In this document: piece by piece, positions 58,201-64,000 of the stretch
Layout: every line of letters begins with the position of its first letter
How positions within the stretch are numbered: the first letter of the stretch is position 1
Source of the DNA: Hoplostethus atlanticus
Taxonomy: Eukaryota > Chordata > Actinopteri > Trachichthyiformes > Trachichthyidae
Direction of reading: 5' to 3'
NCBI GenBank assembly: GCA_034670405.1
Contig: JAXDDX010000054.1
Coordinates: forward strand, 2,901,162-2,965,161
Length of the DNA stretch: 64,000 nt
Notes under the pieces: model-generated
Databases searched by the model: none
Told to the model about the DNA's origin: nothing
Seen by the model: only the letters and a program-made list of their open reading frames with translations
Position numbers and translations under genes: made by a program

Positions 58201-59820
58201 AAACTAAAACATGCTGCCTTGCTCCTGTGCTGTGCTGCAGGAGACCCAGTTGGAGTACCGCTGCCAGTGTGGTGCTGAGAGATCTGGCCAGCACTGGTCC
58301 TTCTCCACCCTGCCTAGGTGAGTGATGTCACATCAGTCACAAATGACGTGACCCAGTGATTCCCAAACTGTTCCTAGGGCTCCTTGTGGGGGGTTCAGGG
58401 CTCCCAGCAAAATAAGGAATAATATAATTGAGCTTTCTTTGAGGCATCAGAAATGGGACATCTAAGAGACTAGGGATGCTATGTTGGCTCATCAATAATG
58501 TACTTGAAACCCTTCATCCAATAGGGGTTTGTGGTCTAAAATAGGGAATCACTGAGTTACTGACTATTTCTTAAGCAGTTGGTAGACTAATTATTTTGTC
58601 TCACCATCTTGTCTGTCCCTCTCTCCTTTTCCCTTTCCACTCAATGTCTCTCCTCTGTCTTCCTCCCTATCAACTGATCCTCTTATCTTTTCCTCTCCAT
58701 ATTTTCCCCTTCATCCCTCTTTTTTTCTGTCGACAGTGTACTGGTGCTCCACCTAAAACGCTTCAGGTTTACCCCATCCTGGAGCCTGGAAAAGGTGCAG
58801 GACCCAGTCCTTCTGTCCAGAGAGCTGTCGGTGGCCTCTGGACATTTACAGGGTGCTGCTGGCCGTCAAGATCTCAAACAGGTAAAGATGAAAATAAATG
58901 AAAAGAGGCTCCTAATAGCTTTATTTGTTATACACAAAACTAGAGACAATTAGGTACAACCTGATGAGGATGGAGATGGATGGATAAGTCTCCAGGGAGT
59001 AAGAGACAGAAAAGAACTATAAAGAACAAATAATAGGCTACAGGCGGTCATGTACAGCTGAACTGATAATATAATGTATAAATTGACCTGAGAGCAAACA
59101 AAAATGTCAACAGTAAATGGATTGTGTTCACTGTGTGTTGCTATTCTGTCTGTGTGTAGCTAACTGTTAGTAATGGTGTTCTTTCTCAGGCCATGTGTCG
59201 GTACACTCTGGTCAGTGTACTGAGCCATGTAGGCGCCACAGTCGACTCAGGTAAGATCAGCAGCCACTGGAGTGTATGGTAGCCGTATGTGTTGAGTCTG
59301 GGTGGTTTCTCAGGGCCAGAATGTGACTTGCTCTAGTCCACCATCATGTGCTCAGGCATATAATAGATATATACACGGATGAGTCTCAATACACTTCATC
59401 CAGGCCTTTGACAAAACACACACACACACACACACTATGGGATACTATGAGTTAGTCGGTGAGTAGTCGACATAGCATCCCCAGTCTCTTTAGATGTCCC
59501 ATGTAACAGTGTGTCCTCTCCTCTCAGGCCATTACATCAGTGACGGGGCTTACCCAGAGGGGGAGTCAGGCCAGCAGACAGACCGCTGGCTCTGTTATAA
59601 TGATGAACAGGTGAGCGAGATGACCGGCGCGTCTGTCTGTCGCCTGCGGCAGCACACTGCTTGCATCCTGTTCTACGCAAAACAGGTAAGAGGACTGCAC
59701 TGTCACAGTAGACATGATTTGTTCAGATTGATTCAAGTTCAGAAGGACTGGGATCTTCTTGGATTGTTGATTAAATACACTAACACTGTACTCATGTGTT
59801 GTCTGTATTCTCAGCCGTAG
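55256..59820 (+). CDS. USP37-type ubiquitin carboxyl-terminal hydrolase, copy 1
   Basis: N-terminal exons 55256-55305, 55747-55888, 56080-56144 and 56267-56315, then 56497-56658, 56818-56949, 57078-57201, 57309-57460, 57934-58033, 58241-58317, 58737-58881, 59190-59250, 59528-59685 and 59815-59820. The peptidase C19 domain is complete: Cys box NLGQTCYMNSTLQSLL, DAHEFLSCVLEQL, zinc-type CxxC pairs (CKGCG; CQCG), LVLHLKRF, His box GHYISDGAYP and WLCYNDEQVSEM. Order and wording resemble USP37/USP26/USP29. It lacks the long insert with UIM motifs found in USP37 between LKRF and the His box. The first four exons end in phase 0 but exon 56497 needs phase 2, because an acidic exon present in copy 2 is deleted here. 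The catalytic exons all join in frame. Start exon not found. Confidence 0.85.
56316..56335 (+). other. Deletion point that removed an exon from USP copy 1
   Basis: Copy 1 reads GGTATGATCACTAG directly into TCAGTTAACTCACC. In copy 2 the same two phrases are about 535 bases apart (60705-60719 and 61254-61268) and enclose the exon 60825-61254. The junction shows a 2-3 base overlap (AG/T). Confidence 0.75.
56396..56415. repeat. (GTTA)n in USP copy 1
   Basis: Short GTTA run, matched by a longer one at 61406-61432 in copy 2, so it predates the duplication. Confidence 0.8.
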
Positions 59821-59934
59821 ATCTGGATCTGTTGAAGTGTTGAACCATCGTGTAGCCGGTAGGAGAGGCCACGGTCACTAGATGAAGGCTTGGATGGACT
59901 ACCAGCACGTCCAGTGACCCAGTGACTGGATCAG

Positions 59935-61402
59935 GTCGACTCCCAACAGAAGCACCAGAACCCAGCTTGAGAGGATGCAGCATCCTGCCCCGTCGCCCAA
60001 AGGAGGATGGGCTTCCCCCAGAGAGACTAGCCCAGAGAGTGGGGATGGTTTGTGGCCTTTCAGCTGCCGCAAGGTACGTTTCACAGAGCTAAGTGTTGAG
60101 AGTGCTAAACGCTGACCAAATTGTTACAGTAGTAATTAGATTTTGTATGTGAGTCAATAGATGTGAATGTTAGAGCCATACAGCTTTTTTTCTGTACAGC
60201 TGTACCACTATGTTGCTGCTGTCTCTGGACTGTTTAACCATGTTGTTTCTTTACTCCCAACAGAAAAACAAAACTTGTGGAAGATGAGGCAGAAGAGGGA
60301 AGCCCTCAGTGTTCTGGCCCACAACGGAGGTAATGAGATTCCTTTAAAGTCTATTTCTTCTCCTCCTAAGTTGTTTTCATTATCTGTCAGGAACAAAGAA
60401 AGTAAATGAGTATTGATCATTTGTCTATAATCCCTGATCAAAATCAGGATTTGCATTCAAATAAATATTCCTTCATCATAACCACTACATATCGTAGTGC
60501 AGCCTTCAGTTTATTTACATCAATACTCTTGCATACAGGTCATCATACTCGATCATAATTTCACTGTCACTTGAATTGGGCGAACGTTGTTCTGGTGTCG
60601 GTGTTGATTCAGTCTCACCTTAGGTGGTCTCGACTACAACACTGTTCTCTGTTAAGAATATATGACTACTTTGAGTCTCTCTATTACCTCCACTGGACAT
60701 ATGAGGTATGATCACTAGTACAGTTCCTTAATACAAATAAGGGCCATTTAGTTTGTATCAATCTTTTGGTTTTCTGTATATATGGGCAATAGAATGACAA
60801 TCTGTTCCTCCTTACAACTGGCAGCCCTGCAAAGGCTGGGATGGAGACGGACCAGGACAACCCTGCCAGAATCTCCAGTCCCATCCAGGAGGCCAGTCCT
60901 GCGGAGAAACCAGAGGTAGCTAGCCCTCCAGCTACCTCTGAGCAACCAACACCTCTGACAAGGCCCAACTATGATGGGGCCAGCTGTTGCTGAGGCCAAG
61001 CAAGAAAGGCCCACCACCCCTACACAGAGGGATGAGGTGGTTGAGTCCAAAAGCTTGGTCACAGTGGAAAAAACCACCAGCAGCAGTACCCCTGATGAGG
61101 AGGAGGAGGAGTCCACCTCTACCAAGGTGGACCAGCCCAGTGCCAACAAGGTGGCTGACATCTCCTCCTCTGTCCTCTTAGTGGAGCCCTACAATACAGA
61201 GGTGGGACAAGCAGCCTTGACAAAGGCTGTGAATCTCTGGTTCTCCTTGGACAGGTCAGTTAACTCACCTCATATATTCTAACTATAACCTCAACTCTAT
61301 AATACTAACAAGAGTAACTTAAAGAAGTGAATCACACTTATTTTGATATATTCTTCCTGCTAGTTCTCATTCTAACTGGGCCTCAACTCTGCATTGTTAT
61401 CG

Positions 61403-61433
<31 letters not shown>

Positions 61434-61965
61434 TATGGATTGTGAATTACTCTCTGAGCCTGGAGACCCTCTTGTCTGTCATGTGTATTGACTGTGTGTG
61501 TGTGTGTTCATCTCTGTAGTGGCAGTAAGGCTCATGGGCATCGTACTGGGGGTGGACTGGCTGTGCCCTTCATAGACTGGGCCAGCGTCAAGGTGCCGGG
61601 AGTCCAGTCTCATGGACGCCTCACCAGGCACCTCACCCCAGCCACCCAGAGCCTTATACAGCAACAGCTCGTCTGCCTCGGGTAAGCACTGGATACACAC
61701 ACTGAATACACACTGAATGAATGTTCATATGCATGCACATATATACAAAAGATACAAACATGTATAAAGACATTAACCCATGCAGTAAAGCCAGAGTGAT
61801 GGAAATGAGCTCCATTGCTGAAGATAAAATATTGTTTTGTCCTCTGACTTCTTGTGTTGTTTGTTTCTAAGGCTCCCCAACCTGGGGCAGACGTGCTACA
61901 TGAACTCCACCCTGCAGAGCCTCCTGACTCTGCCAACACAGGGTTTTACTTCATTTCGAACTTGA
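59935..61965 (+). pseudogene. USP37-type gene, copy 2: partial and broken
   Basis: Exons homologous to copy 1: 59935-60073 (..LWPFSCRK), 60264-60329 (VEDEAEEGSPQ), 60657-60705 (IYDYFESLYYLHWTYE), 60825-61254 (acidic, Pro/Ser/Thr-rich, unique to this copy), 61520-61681 (SKAHGHRTGGGLAVPFIDWA), and 61872-61965. The last keeps NLGQTCYMNSTLQSLLTL, then a deletion of about 29 bases leads out of frame to a TGA at 61963. All later catalytic exons are absent. Exons 60264 and 60825 each also need one or two bases removed. No working protease can come from this copy alone. Confidence 0.85.
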
Positions 61966-63539
61966 GTTCTTATTATTATTATTATGCTATAAGCTGTCTC
62001 CAGACAGCACCACTGAAAAACGTTGTTGTGTGCCTCGGGCTGGAACATGCTGAAGGGCATTTTCAACCCATTTTCTGCTTTGGTTGTTCTGCCCTTCTTC
62101 TCACTACACTCCTCCATTGCGTGGGGCTCTTTGATGTCTTCTGACCCGAACTGTGCAGTACAGCTCCTCCAGAGCCTACTAGCGCATGGTCAGCCCCAGT
62201 ACTTGCCAACTCTCCCTTCCTCTGGTCGGGTAGCAGATGAGTGGCCTGATTGTACACTGCTCTCAGTGTACAGGAGCAGTGTAATTTGAGGAGCAGAGTA
62301 TGAGGAGCAGAGTGATGGGGAGACCTGGAGCACTGAGGACAAGTTGGAGAAGGAGGATGATGCTTTTATCAGCCCCAGTGGAAGACCAGGGCTGTTGCCC
62401 TGCACCGATCATGACCAGACCCGCCACCCCCTCCCACCTCCATGCTGTTCAGGACCTATTTACCATGCTCTGCATTTGAACCGATCCAGCCGCATGTCAG
62501 GCAGCTTCCCGTCTGCCCAGATGTCAAGCACAAGGTCACTGTCTTGGGAAAACTCCAGTCTATCCCCTCCCCTATCCATGGTTTTGGTGCAGGGTCCACC
62601 ATCGACACCTGATCTTGGTTACTTGTCCATGCCTCCATTGGAAGAATCCCTGGCCAACCACCTGTCCTCTGGCTTCCCCTCACAGGGACCACAACTGCCT
62701 GCGGAGGCTTTCAGACTTGCCGTTCCTCTCCGTTTCTATAGGTCCTACAGGATGGCAGGCCAGTCGGCCGCCATGCTGAGCAGTGTTGCCAGCCCACCGG
62801 GCTGTGCTGCTGGAAGACCTCGAGGTCGGCACATGGTCCATTGCCTGGCGCAGGTTGCTGGTCGTGTTATGGGGTTTGGTTTGGCCTCGCTCAGGTGGGG
62901 GAGGGGGAGAGGAGCGGGCTTCTTGGCGCACCTGTTGCTGTGTCTGGCCTGTTGGGCTCTGCGGTGTCTGATATTGCTCTCCAGCTGGAGGAGCAGAGCG
63001 GGGGCTCGGCTGCATTCAGGACCAGCGTGGTCACTGGTCCTGGCCAGCCTTTGATGCCCTGCCGTCAGGTCACCTCCAGAATGACTGAACCGCCACCCTT
63101 TCTGCTCGCAGCAGCACCCTGCCCAGGCAAGCCAGGGCAAGAAGCCTCATAGGGCCGAAGATAGCTCTCCGGACGACGGACGACCAGGACGACGGAGTAG
63201 GGAAAAAGGAGGTTTAATGAGGAAGCAGGTGTAGGAAGATGGGGGGTGCAGGGACTGGGCTGGACGGAGATGAGACGAGCAGGTAAGGCAGGAGCGAGGG
63301 ACGCGGGTTGAAGCTGGGGCAAGCAGGTGTGGCTGGAGCGGGGGAGGCAGGCAGGCTGGTGGATACGGCGAGGAGACACAAGGGGTCGAACACACGGGGA
63401 ATCTTGGAAGACAAGAGAGTTCGGGTTAGAATAGCCGAAGGCACACAGGGGAATAAACTCAGATTGGAATCTTGAGCGGCCGAGAATGCGAATACCACGA
63501 AATAGGCGGAACATTCTGGCGACGAGTGGTTGAAGAGCC
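61966..63539. other. Unassigned DNA, possibly retroelement 3' part
   Basis: No exon is recognised. An open frame of 236 codons at 62344-63054 (+) has no motif I know and low-complexity composition. Because the gypsy remnant to the right is on the minus strand, the GC-rich part from about 62.4 to 63.5 kb lies where its 3' end and LTR would be. I could not find LTR ends. Confidence 0.35.
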
Positions 63540-64000
63540 GGCACTGGTTCTTGGCTGTAGAACGGAGGAGGGCCGCCCGAGCTTCCTTCCAAATCCGGCG
63601 GCAGCGTCGGAGGTGGACCTGCACGGACGGCACCGCCACTTCCTCCTGCTGAGCTGGAAAGAGAGGAGGTTGGTAGCCCAATGAGGTCAGAAAGGGGGAC
63701 ATACCTGTGGCGGCGCTGGTGAGGGAGTTATGGGCATACTCCACCCATGGCAGGTGAGAGCTCCAGGAGGTGGGATGACGAGCGGTGATGCAGCGGAGGG
63801 CGGACTCCAGATCCTGGTTCGCCCGCTCCGTCTGCCCATTGGATTGGGGGTGGTAGCCGGAAGAGAGGCTGACGGTGGCCCCAGAGCTGCAGAAGGCCTT
63901 CCCACCTGGGAGAAACTGCGGACCGTCAAGCGATGTCCAGAGGATCCCGGGAGCGGAAAACGTGGAACCAGAGGTCCGCAGTCATCCCTGGCAAGGGGGG
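63540..64000 (-). pseudogene. Decayed Ty3/gypsy integrase fragment
   Basis: In gene sense from the window edge leftward: a DGPQF-like motif at the second catalytic Asp, [20 protein letters not shown] with the catalytic Glu, [11 protein letters not shown], and [19 protein letters not shown], all standard for fish Ty3/gypsy integrases. Frames shift within the fragment and there is a stop before DGPQF. After ..STAKNQ the usual chromodomain-side continuation is replaced by unrelated sequence. It is a truncated, inactive copy running off the window. Confidence 0.8.

Noticed and set aside
62344-63054. Plus-strand open frame of 236 codons
   Set aside because: No recognisable domain and low-complexity composition; GC-rich DNA easily stays open. 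Other frames there are equally open.

Overview
The window is nuclear DNA of a ray-finned (teleost) fish. This rests on spliced genes with GT-AG introns, very dense (CA)n/(GA)n microsatellites, tRNA-derived SINEs, PIF/Harbinger-like and Tc1/mariner-like elements, a Ty3/gypsy integrase remnant, and fish gene types (PLAC8 'ponzr'-like, egg-coat ZP genes, canopy 4). No prokaryotic feature, CRISPR array or intact virus is seen.

Layout. 1-200: 3' end of an unrecognised gene, whose last exon is repeated at 11937-12400. 600-2850: tandem repeat, long foldback element and two small TIR elements. 3859-5105 (+): complete three-exon PLAC8-domain gene. 5.1-11.9 kb: nested transposons, including two Harbinger-like elements that each carry a tRNA-like sequence. 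12663-22030 (+): 22-exon BCR/ABR-like RhoGEF-PH-C2-RhoGAP gene whose introns are full of GT/AC/CT repeats. 22-27 kb: microsatellite-rich intergenic DNA. 27033-35563 (-): complete netrin-type gene with a roughly 160-residue insertion and a long C-terminal tail; a 5' UTR acceptor implies an upstream non-coding exon, possibly near 41.4 kb. 36.6-41.3 kb: strikingly repeat-poor AT-rich DNA, a candidate regulatory block. 43780-45712 (-): fragmentary ZP4/ZPB-like gene. 46819-49410 (-): ZP3-like egg-coat gene. 50277-52589 (-): complete canopy 4 (cnpy4). 55256-59820 (+): USP37-type deubiquitinase, followed at 59935-61965 by a partial, broken tandem copy. 63.5-64 kb (-): decayed Ty3/gypsy integrase.

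Functionally this is an ordinary mixed neighbourhood: small-GTPase regulation, axon guidance/basement membrane, egg envelope, ER folding cofactor and ubiquitin removal. I found no operon-like or defence-like system. The two ZP genes form a small egg-coat cluster in one orientation.

The strongest cross-cutting observation is that exons of five gene models repeatedly need removal of exactly one base, mostly within a short homopolymer, to restore conserved protein. I count about nine such +1 events and no -1 events. This looks like uncorrected base-calling error, although real pseudogenisation cannot be excluded for the ZP and second USP copies. All protein family calls come from my reading of motifs; no database search was run.
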